NCBI GenBank assembly: GCA_046758065.1
Contig: JBHHZM010000034.1
Coordinates: 1-25,796 of the forward strand
Source: JBHHZM01 sp046758065
GTDB lineage: Bacteria; Pseudomonadota; Alphaproteobacteria; JAAXGF01
Direction of reading: 5' to 3'
DNA length: 25,796 nucleotides
In this document: one piece after another, positions 17,556 through 25,647 of the stretch
Layout of the letters: the number at the start of each line of letters is the position of its first letter
Numbering within the stretch: position 1 is the first letter of the stretch
Notes under the pieces: generated by a model
Database searches by the model: none
What the model was told of the DNA's origin: nothing
Seen by the model: the letters and a program-made list of their open reading frames with translations, nothing else
Position numbers and translations under genes: made by a program

Positions 17556-17577
17556 ACTGGATCGGGGACGGTTTGCA
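17550..17577 (-). promoter_or_regulatory. possible purM promoter overlapping the purM start
   Basis: On the minus strand TTGCAA, a 16-base spacer and TATGTT are found; the -10 overlaps the candidate purM ATG. If used, the mRNA would lack that ATG. Speculative. Confidence 0.25.
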
Positions 17578-18738
17578 ATGGCCGCAACGCGGCGTCTTGT
17601 CGCGCTTGTCGTCGTGCTGGGCCTGGGGGTGCTTGCGCCGAAGGGGGCATCGGCAGCGGGCGGCGATGTCTTCACAGTTGCCGGCGTCGCCGTGGATGTC
17701 ACGGCATCCGATGCCGAGTCCGCGCGCGAACAGGCTCGGATAGGGGGGCAGCGCATGGCGTTGGAACGGTTGCTCAAGCGCATTGTCCCGGCGGTCCACT
17801 ATGACCGCCTGCCCAAGCCGGAGGACGCGGCGATCACCGATCTCGTCGAGGGATTCGAGGTCGCGGACGAGCGCGTCGCGCCCAACCGCTACATCGCCTC
17901 TCTCACCTTTCACTTCAAACCGGCCGATGTCGGCGCGCTGCTGCGCGATCATCGCGTACCCTATGCGCTGACCCGCAGCCGGCCCTTGCTGGTGCTGCCC
18001 CTGTTCCGGACCCGCGAGGCCCTGCTCCTTTGGGACGACAGCAACCCCTGGCGGCTCGCCTGGCTCGGTCTTCCGCCGGCTGACGGGCTGATCGAGGTGA
18101 TCGTTCCCCTCGGCGAACTCGCCGACATCACGCTCATCGACGCAGCCCAGGCGGCCGCCGGCGAACGCGCGCTGCTCAAGCGCCTTGCCGAGCGCTACGG
18201 CGCCGGAGAGGTGGCGGTCGTCGAGGCCGTGGTCGACCGTGATTCGCTGGTCGACACGCCGACTGTCCGGGTCGCTCTCAAACGCTATCGCGACGAGGGC
18301 GTGCGCATCGGCGGCGGCACCTACAGTGGTATGGCCTGGGACACGCTCGAGTCGGTGCTCGCGGTCGCCGCCCGGGCGACGCGCAGTCAGATCGAAGAAG
18401 AGTGGAAAGAAGCCAACCTGCTGCGTTTCGATCAGGAGGAGAGCATCGCCGTCGATATTTCCTTCAAGGACCTCGGGGAATGGCTCGACATTCGAAGGCG
18501 CCTCTCGGGCCTGGCGCTGGTGCGCAACTTCGAGATCGCCGCGTTGTCGCCGCGATTCGCCCGCGTCGTGGTTCATTACCTCGGCGATTCGCGCCAGCTT
18601 TCGGGTGCCCTCGCCAATCGCGATCTCGACCTCAGCAAAGAGGCCGACCTCTGGATCCTGCGCCTCCGTGGCTCGAAGGGCGGCGGTGATACGGCGGGCA
18701 CGACACCCGCCGATCCCGGCGTATCGACGACAGAGTGA
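17578..18738 (+). CDS. DUF2066 domain-containing protein, probably exported
   Basis: A 386-residue protein with an N-terminal signal peptide (RRLVALVVVLGLGVLAP core, probable cleavage after ASA at about residue 26). The body matches the DUF2066 group: FTVAGVAVDVTASDAESAREQA, a LVEGFEVADERVAPNRYIASLTFHF strand pair, PLLVLPLFR and a C-terminal region with FKDLGEWLDIRRRLSGLALVRNFEIAALSPRFARVVVHYLG. The biochemical role of the family is unknown to me. The start is the ATG at 17578, since the frame upstream is the antisense of purM. It is the first gene of a plus-strand operon and overlaps the next gene by 4 bp (GTGA). In alphaproteobacteria this position before the phosphatidyltransferase/permease/hdaA run is common. 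Confidence 0.82.
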   Translation: MAATRRLVALVVVLGLGVLAPKGASAAGGDVFTVAGVAVDVTASDAESAREQARIGGQRMALERLLKRIVPAVHYDRLPKPEDAAITDLVEGFEVADERVAPNRYIASLTFHFKPADVGALLRDHRVPYALTRSRPLLVLPLFRTREALLLWDDSNPWRLAWLGLPPADGLIEVIVPLGELADITLIDAAQAAAGERALLKRLAERYGAGEVAVVEAVVDRDSLVDTPTVRVALKRYRDEGVRIGGGTYSGMAWDTLESVLAVAARATRSQIEEEWKEANLLRFDQEESIAVDISFKDLGEWLDIRRRLSGLALVRNFEIAALSPRFARVVVHYLGDSRQLSGALANRDLDLSKEADLWILRLRGSKGGGDTAGTTPADPGVSTTE

Positions 18739-19280
18739 GCCTGCCCAACTTCATCAGCCTGGCGCGGCTCTTCGCCGCACCGCTTATCGTCTGGCTGATT
18801 CTGACCGGCGAGATTTCGCTCGCCTTCTGGGCTTTCATCGCCGCCGGCATTTCGGACGGAGTCGATGGCTTCATCGCCAAACGCTTCGACCGCACCACCG
18901 AACTCGGCGGCTACCTCGACCCGATCGCCGACAAGGTGCTGCTGGTCGGCGTCTATGTCGCTCTCGGTAGCGAGGGACTCGTCGATCTGTGGCTGGTCAT
19001 TCTGGTCGTTTTTCGGGATCTGCTGATCGTCGGCGGCGCGCTGCTGCTCTGGCTGTTGAGCCGTCCGCTGCGCATGACGCCGCTGATGGTCAGCAAAGTC
19101 AACACGGTGGCGCAGATCGTGCAGGCCTCGGTGGTTCTGGGCGGATTCGGCCTCGGCGTTTTGGTCGAGCCTCTCACCGGGGTGCTGAGTTACGTCGTCG
19201 CCGCGACGACACTGCTTTCCGGCGCCCTCTACGTCGTCAAGTGGACACGGCGCGCGACCGGCATGGAGCCGCGGACATGA
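18735..19280 (+). CDS. CDP-alcohol phosphatidyltransferase family protein (PgsA-like)
   Basis: Integral membrane enzyme that would join a CDP-activated lipid to an alcohol, such as glycerol-3-phosphate or phosphatidylglycerol. The 181-residue protein has several membrane helices and the CDP-alcohol motif D41-x2-D44-G45-x2-A48-K49-x8-G58-x3-D62-x3-D66; all four aspartates are present. The usual Arg after Ala is Lys49, with Arg50 next to it, as in a subgroup separate from the classical PgsA. The substrate is therefore uncertain. The start is a GTG that shares GTGA with the upstream stop, and its own stop overlaps the next gene's ATG. Position suggests a phospholipid role coupled to the neighbouring permease. 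Confidence 0.88.
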   Translation: MSLPNFISLARLFAAPLIVWLILTGEISLAFWAFIAAGISDGVDGFIAKRFDRTTELGGYLDPIADKVLLVGVYVALGSEGLVDLWLVILVVFRDLLIVGGALLLWLLSRPLRMTPLMVSKVNTVAQIVQASVVLGGFGLGVLVEPLTGVLSYVVAATTLLSGALYVVKWTRRATGMEPRT

Positions 19281-20362
19281 CGACGCGCGCCCAGGTCGGC
19301 TTCTGGCTCGGAGGACTCGTCGTCTTCGGCCTCTGCCTCTATGTGCTGCGAGGGATTCTGCTTCCCTTCGTCGCCGGCATGGCCGTCGCCTACCTGCTCG
19401 ATCCGATCGCCGACCGGTTCGAATCCTGGAAACTATCCCGGACCCAGGCGACGAGCGTGATCACGGCGCTGTTCGTGATCGCCGCCGCCGGCGCCTTCGT
19501 GCTGCTGTTGCCGCTTCTCCACCAGCAGCTCATCGACTTCATCGGGCGCCTGCCCGACTACGTGAACGGTCTGCGCGAGTTCGCCGCACCGCTTACCGAA
19601 ACGCTGCTCGCCCGTCTCGCACCGGAGGACGTGGCGCGGGTGCAGGACGCCTTCGCCGGGGCTTCGGACCGCGCGGTGGGCTGGGCGCTCGGCATCGTCG
19701 GCGGCATCTGGCAGTCGGGTCTCGCCATCGTCAATCTGTTGTCGCTGCTGTTCATCACGCCGATCGTCACGTTTTACCTGCTGCGCGACTGGGACCGCAT
19801 CGTCGCATGGATCGACGCCCTCCTGCCGCGGGCGCACGCCGAGGTGATTCGCACCCAGGTCCGGCTCATCGACGAAACGCTCGCCGGTTTCGTCCGCGGC
19901 CAGGGTCTCGTCTGCCTGCTGCTCGGCGTCGCCTATGCCGCCGGGCTGACGGCCGTCGGCCTCGACTTTGGGTTGATCGTCGGACTAGCCACCGGACTGG
20001 TCTCGTTCATTCCCTATTTCGGCGCGATCTTCGGCCTTGTGGTGAGCGTCGGCATGGCGCTCCTGCAGTTCGACGAGCCGCTGCGCGTCGGACTGGTCGC
20101 GGCGGTCTTCGTCGCCGGTCAGGTGCTCGAGGGCAACGTCCTGACGCCCAAGCTGGTCGGCGAGCGCGTCGGCCTGCACCCGGTCTGGGTGATCTTCGGC
20201 GCGCTCGCCGGCGGCAGCCTGTTCGGCTTCGTCGGCATTCTGCTGGCCGTGCCGGTGTCCGCGGTGATCGGCGTTCTCGTCCGGTTCGCCGTCGGCCGCT
20301 ACGTGGCGAGCGCGCTGTTCCGCGGTCCCGCCGGGAGCGGTGGCGGAGACCTCGAAGCATGA
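19277..20362 (+). CDS. AI-2E family transporter (PerM-like permease)
   Basis: A 361-residue polytopic membrane protein of the AI-2E/PerM family; members export varied small molecules or ions, and the family name does not prove autoinducer-2 transport. It shows early paired helices (FWLGGLVVFGLCLYVLRGILLPFVAGMAVAYLLDP), an amphipathic middle (QLIDFIGRLPDYVNGLREF), the PIVTFYLLRDWDRI segment and a C-terminal block of helices with GLVSFIPYFGAIFGL, LEGNVLTPKLVGERVGLHPVWVIF and GILLAVPVSAVI, all typical. The ATG at 19277 overlaps the upstream stop (ATGA), and its own stop overlaps the hdaA ATG in the same way, so translation is coupled along the operon. Confidence 0.9.
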   Translation: MTTRAQVGFWLGGLVVFGLCLYVLRGILLPFVAGMAVAYLLDPIADRFESWKLSRTQATSVITALFVIAAAGAFVLLLPLLHQQLIDFIGRLPDYVNGLREFAAPLTETLLARLAPEDVARVQDAFAGASDRAVGWALGIVGGIWQSGLAIVNLLSLLFITPIVTFYLLRDWDRIVAWIDALLPRAHAEVIRTQVRLIDETLAGFVRGQGLVCLLLGVAYAAGLTAVGLDFGLIVGLATGLVSFIPYFGAIFGLVVSVGMALLQFDEPLRVGLVAAVFVAGQVLEGNVLTPKLVGERVGLHPVWVIFGALAGGSLFGFVGILLAVPVSAVIGVLVRFAVGRYVASALFRGPAGSGGGDLEA

Positions 20363-21060
20363 CGCAGCTCGCGCTCGGGTTCGGCCACCGCGAAGCGCTC
20401 GACGCCGAGGATTTTCTGGTCGCGCCCTCGAACCGCGAGGCGGTTCTGTGGCTTGACCGCTGGCCCGACTGGCCGGCGCCGGCGCTCGCCATCCACGGGC
20501 CGCCGGGGTGCGGCAAGACCCATCTCACGCATGTCTGGCAGGCGCGCAGCGGCGCGCGCGGGCTGACGTTGCGATCGCTCGCCGGCGTCGCGCCGCACGC
20601 CCTCCTCGGCGACGGCGCCTGCGCCGCGATCGACGGCGCCGACGACGGTCCCCTGGACGAACGCGCGCTTTTGCACCTCTACAACGTCGTGGCCGAACGC
20701 GGCGGCCATTTGCTGCTGACCGCGCATACGCCGCCCGCACGCTGGCCGATCGGGCTCGCCGACCTGCGCTCGCGCCTCGGCGCGGCGCCGGCGGTGACCG
20801 TGCGCGCGCCCGACGACGCCCTGATCGGCGCGCTGATGGTCAAGCAGTTCGCCGACCGCCAGTTGCGCGTCGCCGGGGAAGTCATCGATTTCCTGCTGCC
20901 GCGCATGGAACGCTCGTTCGACGCCGCGCGCCGCCTGGTCGCGGCGCTCGACGATGCGGCGCTTGCCGGCCGCCGCAACATCACCGTCCCGTTGGCGCGA
21001 CGGGTCCTCGAAGAGCTGGAATCCGACCGCAAAGGAGAAACGCCATGGACCTTGGATTGA
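20359..21060 (+). CDS. hdaA: DnaA-related regulatory inactivation protein HdaA
   Basis: HdaA (Hda) binds the DNA polymerase sliding clamp and stimulates ATP hydrolysis by DnaA, preventing re-initiation. The 233-residue protein is an AAA+ module without the C-terminal DNA-binding domain of DnaA. It has a clamp-binding-like motif QLALGF at residues 3-8, Walker A GPPGCGKT (47-54), an AAIDGADDGPLDE region for Walker B, and DLRSRL carrying the arginine finger. The ATG at 20359 shares ATGA with the permease stop. The open frame upstream is antisense shadow and is not used. The next gene starts inside its last 16 bases. Confidence 0.92.
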   Translation: MTQLALGFGHREALDAEDFLVAPSNREAVLWLDRWPDWPAPALAIHGPPGCGKTHLTHVWQARSGARGLTLRSLAGVAPHALLGDGACAAIDGADDGPLDERALLHLYNVVAERGGHLLLTAHTPPARWPIGLADLRSRLGAAPAVTVRAPDDALIGALMVKQFADRQLRVAGEVIDFLLPRMERSFDAARRLVAALDDAALAGRRNITVPLARRVLEELESDRKGETPWTLD

Positions 21061-21824
21061 AAGGCAAACGGGCCATCGTCTGCGCCGCGAGCAAGGGGTT
21101 GGGACGAGGCTGCGCCTTTTCGCTGGCGCGCGAAGGCGTCAACGTCACCATCAACGCCCGCGGGACGGATGCGCTCGAGGCGACGGCGGCCGACATCCGC
21201 GTCGCCACCGGCGCCGCGGTCGCCACCGTGGCGGCCGACATCACCACCGAGGAAGGCCGCGAGGCGGTGCTCGCCGCCTGTCCCGAGCCCGATATCCTGA
21301 TCAACAATGCCGGCGGTCCGCCGCCCGGCGACTTCCGCGATTGGGACCGCGACGACTGGATCGCTGCGCTCGACGCCAACATGCTGACCGCGATCTTTCT
21401 CATCAAGGCAACCGTCGACGGCATGATCGCGCGGCGCTTCGGACGAATCGTCAACATCACCTCGAGCGCCGTCAAGGCACCGATCGACATCCTCGGCCTG
21501 TCGAACGGCGCGCGCGCCGGTCTCACCGGCTTCGTCGCCGGCATCGCCCGCAAGACCGTGCGTCACAACGTCACCATCAACAATCTGTTGCCCGGTCCGT
21601 TCGACACCGACCGGCTGCGCGCCAACATGCAGGTTTCGGCCGACAAGAGCGGCCGGCCGTTCGAAGAAGTCTTCGCCGCGCGCGCCAACGACAATCCGGC
21701 GGGACGCTACGGCGATCCGGCCGAGTTCGGCGACGCCTGCGCCTATCTGTGCAGCGCCCAGGCCGGCTACATCACCGGCCAGAACCTGCTGATCGACGGC
21801 GGCGGCTTCCCGGGCACGCTCTGA
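21045..21824 (+). CDS. SDR family oxidoreductase with altered active site
   Basis: A 259-residue Rossmann protein with VCAASKGLGRGCA at residues 12-24 (standard TGxxxGxG changed at the first Gly to Ala), INNAG (86-90), a catalytic-type Ser in NITSS (140-141) and an LLPGPFDTDR cofactor loop. The usual YxxxK is replaced by Ser153-x3-Arg157 (LSNGARAGL). A BKR-like subgroup lacking the standard tetrad is known, so the protein may be a divergent reductase, a different chemistry, or a binding protein. The start is fixed by AAAGGAG about 8 bases before ATG 21045. The gene overlaps hdaA by 16 bp and ends the plus-strand operon. The substrate is not known. Confidence 0.85.
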   Translation: MDLGLKGKRAIVCAASKGLGRGCAFSLAREGVNVTINARGTDALEATAADIRVATGAAVATVAADITTEEGREAVLAACPEPDILINNAGGPPPGDFRDWDRDDWIAALDANMLTAIFLIKATVDGMIARRFGRIVNITSSAVKAPIDILGLSNGARAGLTGFVAGIARKTVRHNVTINNLLPGPFDTDRLRANMQVSADKSGRPFEEVFAARANDNPAGRYGDPAEFGDACAYLCSAQAGYITGQNLLIDGGGFPGTL

Positions 21825-21833
21825 GCGGAACGT

Positions 21834-23003
21834 CTATTCGGCGGCCTTGCTCTCGGGCGCGGGGACGAGACAGACGCTGCGATCGCACACCACCAGCGCC
21901 AGCCGGCCGCATTTGAGCGCCAGCGCGTCGGCGCCGAAAATCTCGCGCCGCCAGCCTTGAAGCGCGCGAACTTCGGGCTCGTTCTCGCCGGCGATACGTT
22001 CGAGGTCGGCGGCGCTGGCGACGAGGCGCTGGGCGACGTCGTGCTGCTCGCTGCGCATCTTCAAGAGCACCTTGAGGAGATCGACTACTGGCCCGACGCC
22101 GCGCGGGATGGGTTTCGGCTTCATCACCTGGGGGCAGTCCTCCTCGGGCACCGCCAGACCGTGCTCGACGGCGGCGATCACCTCGTGTCCTGCGGAGCCT
22201 TCGGCGAACTTGCGGCCTAGTCCCCTGGTGCGGGCGAGCGCCTCGGTCGAGACCGGCGCGCGGGCGGCGATCTCGAGCAGCGCCTCGTCGCGCAGGATCC
22301 GATTGCGCGGGACATCGCGGGTCTGCGCCCGGCGCTCGCGCCAGGCGGCGACCTCGCGCAGGATGGCGAGCTGGCGCGGGTCGGTGGCGCGGGTCTTGAT
22401 CCGGCGCCAGGCCAGTTCGGGGTTCATGTCGTAGAGACCGGGATCGGCGAGCGCCGCCATCTCCTCGGCGACCCACGGGGCGCGGCCGGTCCGTTCGAGC
22501 CGTTCGGCGAGTCGTTCGTAGATCACCCGCAGGTGCCGTACGTCGTCGAGCGCGTAACCCAGTTGTTGTTTGCTGAGCGGCCGACGCGCCCAGTCGGTGA
22601 AGCGCAGCGATTTGTCGATGCGCGCCTTGGCGAGCTTGCCGGCGAGGGCCTCGTAGGACACCGAATCGCCGAAACCGCAGACCATGGCGGCCACCTGGGT
22701 GTCGAACAGCGGGGCCGGCACCCGTCCACTCAGCTGGTAGAAGATTTCGAGGTCCTGCCGCGCGGCGTGAAACACCTTCAGGACGCGCTCGTTCGCCATC
22801 AGGTCGAGAAGGGGGTCGAGATCGATGCCGTCGGCCAGCGGGTCGATCGCCGCCGCCTGGTCGGGTCCGCCGATCTGCACGAGGCAGAGCCTGGGCCAGA
22901 AGGTATGTTCGCGCATGAATTCGGTATCGACGGTGACGTACTCGGCGCCGTCGATACGGGCGCAGAACGCCGCGACGGCGGCGCTGGTGGTGATCGGTTC
23001 CAT
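21834..23003 (-). CDS. rnd: ribonuclease D
   Basis: 3'-to-5' exoribonuclease that trims tRNA precursors and other small RNAs. The 389-residue protein has the DEDDy nuclease domain with Asp26 and Glu28 (VDTEFM), Asp84 (HAARQDLEIF), Tyr150 and Asp154 (YALDDVRHL), so all catalytic positions are present. An HRDC domain follows (LAWRRIKTRATDPRQLAILREVAAWRE at about residues 200-226), and a second HRDC-like region. The length is normal. The ATG at 23003 has no Shine-Dalgarno; an extended -10 ends six bases upstream, so the mRNA is predicted to be leaderless. Ends converge on the preceding SDR gene with a 9-bp gap. Divergent from aspS. Confidence 0.95.
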   Translation of the reverse strand: MEPITTSAAVAAFCARIDGAEYVTVDTEFMREHTFWPRLCLVQIGGPDQAAAIDPLADGIDLDPLLDLMANERVLKVFHAARQDLEIFYQLSGRVPAPLFDTQVAAMVCGFGDSVSYEALAGKLAKARIDKSLRFTDWARRPLSKQQLGYALDDVRHLRVIYERLAERLERTGRAPWVAEEMAALADPGLYDMNPELAWRRIKTRATDPRQLAILREVAAWRERRAQTRDVPRNRILRDEALLEIAARAPVSTEALARTRGLGRKFAEGSAGHEVIAAVEHGLAVPEEDCPQVMKPKPIPRGVGPVVDLLKVLLKMRSEQHDVAQRLVASAADLERIAGENEPEVRALQGWRREIFGADALALKCGRLALVVCDRSVCLVPAPESKAAE

Positions 23004-23009
23004 CGGTCA

Positions 23010-23018
23010 ACTGTAGCA
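23010..23018 (-). promoter_or_regulatory. rnd promoter, extended -10 (predicts a leaderless mRNA)
   Basis: On the minus strand TGC plus TACAGT (23018-23010) is followed by six bases and then the rnd ATG. With standard spacing, +1 falls on the A of the ATG. The geometry is the same as at lptF. Confidence 0.5.
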
Positions 23019-23064
23019 CGGGCGGACGCTGCCGTCCGGTTGCCGAAAGCCCCCTCCACGAGTC

Positions 23065-23093
23065 TTGACAACCAGGCCGGTTCCGTGCGCTTT
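23065..23093 (+). promoter_or_regulatory. possible aspS promoter
   Basis: A perfect TTGACA at 23065-23070 lies upstream of aspS. The 17-base spacing gives only a poor -10 (CGCTTT, 23088-23093), preceded by TG. Low confidence. Confidence 0.3.
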
Positions 23094-23132
23094 TCCGCTC
23101 GCGCGCCGGCGGCGCGAAGGCGAGGAGCGCGG

Positions 23133-24920
23133 ATGCATCGTTATCGAAGCCATACCTGCGGCGAACTCAGGCCCGAGCACGTGGGCCAGACCGCCCGGCT
23201 CTCGGGCTGGCTGCACCGCAAGCGCGATCACGGCAACTTGCTGTTCATCGACCTGCGCGACCAGTATGGCCTGACCCAGTGCGTCATCGATACCGCCCAC
23301 GCGGACTTCGCCGCGATCGAGGCGGTGCGGCCCGAGAGCGTCGTCACCGTCACCGGCCCGGTGGTGGCGCGCAGCGCCGATACGGTCAACCCCAAGCTCG
23401 CCACCGGCAAGGTCGAAGTGCGCATCGAGGGCTTCGAGGTCCAGTCGCCCGCCGAGATGCTGCCGCTCCAGGTCCATGGCGATCAGGAATATCCGGAGGA
23501 GACCCGCCTGCGTTACCGCTTCCTCGACCTCAGGCGGGAAAAGATGCAGCGCAACATCCTGCTGCGGGCGCGGGTGATCTCCAGCATCCGGCAACGCATG
23601 ATCGCAGCGGGTTTCACCGAGTTCCAGACGCCGATCCTGACCGCGAGCTCACCCGAGGGCGCGCGCGATTTTCTGGTGCCGAGCCGCCTGCACCCCGGCG
23701 CGTTCTACGCCTTGCCGCAGGCGCCGCAGCAGTTCAAGCAGCTCGTCATGGTCTCGGGCTTCGACCGCTATTTCCAGATCGCGCCATGTTTCCGCGACGA
23801 GGACGCCCGCGCCGACCGCTCGCCGGGCGAGTTCTACCAGCTCGACGTCGAAATGGCGTTCGTCGAGCAGGACGACGTGTTCGCCGCGCTCGAACCGGTG
23901 CTCAGCGGATTGTTCGAGGAGTTCGGCGAACGCACGGTGACGCCGCCGCCGTATCCGCGCATTCCTTTCGCCGAGGCGATGCTCAAATACGGCACCGACA
24001 AGCCCGACCTGCGCAACCCGCTGGTCATTGCCGACGCGACCGACGCCTTCCGCGACGGCGGCTTCGGCATCTTCGCCAAGGCGATCGACAAGGGCGCCGT
24101 GGTGCGCGCGATTCCGGCGCCGGGCGCGGCGGCGCGGCCGCGCAGCTACTTCGACCGCCTCAACGACTGGGCGCGGGGAGAGGGCGCCGCCGGCCTCGGC
24201 TATATCGTGTTCGCCGACGGCGCGGCCAAGGGGCCGATCGCCAAACTGCTCGACGAGGCGCGGCTCGGCGCGATCCGCGAGACGGCGGGGGTGGGCGACG
24301 GCGACGCCGTGTTCTTCGCCTGCGACAAACCCGCAGCGGCGCAGGCCTTCGCCGGGGTCGTGCGTCAGCGCATCGGGGCCGACCTTGATCTCGTCGAGCA
24401 GGACAGCTACCGCTTCTGCTGGATCGTCGACTACCCGATGTTCGAACGCGATCCGGCGACCGGCAGGATCGAGTTCAGCCACAATCCGTTTTCGATGCCG
24501 CAGGGCGGGCTCGAAGCGCTGGAAACGAAAGACCCGCTCGACGTCCGCGCCAACCAGTACGACATCGTCTGCAACGGGGTCGAGCTGTCGAGCGGCGCCA
24601 TCCGCAATCACCGGCCCGACATCATGTACAAGGCGTTCGGCATCGCCGGCTACGACCGGGACGAGGTCGAGCGCAAGTTTCCCGCGCTGCTTCACGCCTT
24701 CCAGTACGGCGCGCCGCCACACGGCGGGCTGGCGCCGGGGATCGACCGCATCGTTATGCTGCTCGCCGACGAGCCCAACATCCGCGAGGTCATTTGCTTT
24801 CCGATGAACCAGCAGGCCGAGGACCTGATGATGGGCGCCCCGGCGCCGGTCGACGACGCGCACCTCAAGGAACTGCACATCCGCGTGGCGCTCCCGCCCA
24901 AGCGCAAGGCGGGCGACTGA
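23133..24920 (+). CDS. aspS: aspartate--tRNA ligase, probably non-discriminating (Asp/Asn)
   Basis: Class II synthetase charging tRNA-Asp. The 595-residue bacterial-type enzyme has the OB anticodon domain (GWLHRKRDHGNLLFIDLRD, about residues 25-43), motif 2 (CFRDEDARADRSPGEFYQLD), a GAD insertion (about 285-420) and motif 3 (GLAPGIDRIVMLL). His33 in RDHG lines up with E. coli Leu30 and Pseudomonas His31, a position linked to relaxed tRNA choice, so the enzyme may also form Asp-tRNA-Asn for GatCAB; this is inference. ATG 23133 has GAGGAG nearby. The upstream frame extension is antisense to rnd and is not used. It ends 22 bp from the convergent SDR gene. Confidence 0.95.
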   Translation: MHRYRSHTCGELRPEHVGQTARLSGWLHRKRDHGNLLFIDLRDQYGLTQCVIDTAHADFAAIEAVRPESVVTVTGPVVARSADTVNPKLATGKVEVRIEGFEVQSPAEMLPLQVHGDQEYPEETRLRYRFLDLRREKMQRNILLRARVISSIRQRMIAAGFTEFQTPILTASSPEGARDFLVPSRLHPGAFYALPQAPQQFKQLVMVSGFDRYFQIAPCFRDEDARADRSPGEFYQLDVEMAFVEQDDVFAALEPVLSGLFEEFGERTVTPPPYPRIPFAEAMLKYGTDKPDLRNPLVIADATDAFRDGGFGIFAKAIDKGAVVRAIPAPGAAARPRSYFDRLNDWARGEGAAGLGYIVFADGAAKGPIAKLLDEARLGAIRETAGVGDGDAVFFACDKPAAAQAFAGVVRQRIGADLDLVEQDSYRFCWIVDYPMFERDPATGRIEFSHNPFSMPQGGLEALETKDPLDVRANQYDIVCNGVELSSGAIRNHRPDIMYKAFGIAGYDRDEVERKFPALLHAFQYGAPPHGGLAPGIDRIVMLLADEPNIREVICFPMNQQAEDLMMGAPAPVDDAHLKELHIRVALPPKRKAGD

Positions 24921-24942
24921 GCACGGCGCGGTCCGGTTCGGC

Positions 24943-25647
24943 TCAGACCGAACGCGTGATGCCGCCGTCGATGCGGATGTTCTGGCCGGTGATGTAGCTC
25001 GACCGGTCGGAGGCGAGGAAAGCGATCAGCTCGGAGACTTCGCCGGTCCGCCCGTAACGGCCCATCGGGATGCGCGCGCGCCTTTCCGCGCTCTCCGGCA
25101 GGCTGTCGATGAAACCGGGAAGCACGTTGTTCATCCGGATGTTGTCGGCGGCATGGTGGTCGGCGAACAGCTTGGCAAAGGCGGCGAGACCCGCGCGGAA
25201 CACGCCCGAGGTCGGGAAAGCCGCTTCGGGCTCGAAGGCCGCGTATGTCGAGATGTTGACGATCGAGCCGGATTTTTGGGTTTTCATGATCGGCGTCACG
25301 AGCCGGGCGATACGCACGACGTTCAGCAGATAGACCTCCATCCCGAGATGCCAGTCGTCGTCGGCGATCTCCAGGATCGGACCCTTGGGGCCATGCCCGG
25401 CGCTGTTGACGACCGCATCGATGCGGCCCCACCGCGCCATGGTTTCGTCGACCAGCCGGGCGAGGTCCGCCACCGAGCGGTTCGAACCGGTGACGCCGAG
25501 ACCGCCGAGTTCCCCGGCCAGCGCCTCGCCCTTGCCCGAGGACGACAGGACGGCGAGGTTGAAACCTTCGTCATGCAGCCGGCGCGCGGCGTCGGCGCCC
25601 ATGCCGCTGCCGCCGGCGGTGACGATGGCCGTTTTGGTTTGCGTCAT
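24943..25647 (-). CDS. SDR family oxidoreductase with altered active site
   Basis: A 234-residue Rossmann protein: TAGGSGMG at residues 10-17 (the first Gly of TGxxxGxG is Ala), VNSAG (80-84) in place of NNAG, NISTY with Ser133, and LPGFIDS and ITGQNIRIDGG near the end, as in classical SDRs. The catalytic YxxxK is missing; the aligned residues are Ser147-x3-Arg151 (TSGVFRAGL). The substrate and even redox activity are uncertain. The same replacement occurs in the SDR at 21045-21824. It converges on aspS with 22 bp between stops. A GAGGAAAG lies about 10 bases before the ATG. Confidence 0.82.
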   Translation of the reverse strand: MTQTKTAIVTAGGSGMGADAARRLHDEGFNLAVLSSSGKGEALAGELGGLGVTGSNRSVADLARLVDETMARWGRIDAVVNSAGHGPKGPILEIADDDWHLGMEVYLLNVVRIARLVTPIMKTQKSGSIVNISTYAAFEPEAAFPTSGVFRAGLAAFAKLFADHHAADNIRMNNVLPGFIDSLPESAERRARIPMGRYGRTGEVSELIAFLASDRSSYITGQNIRIDGGITRSV

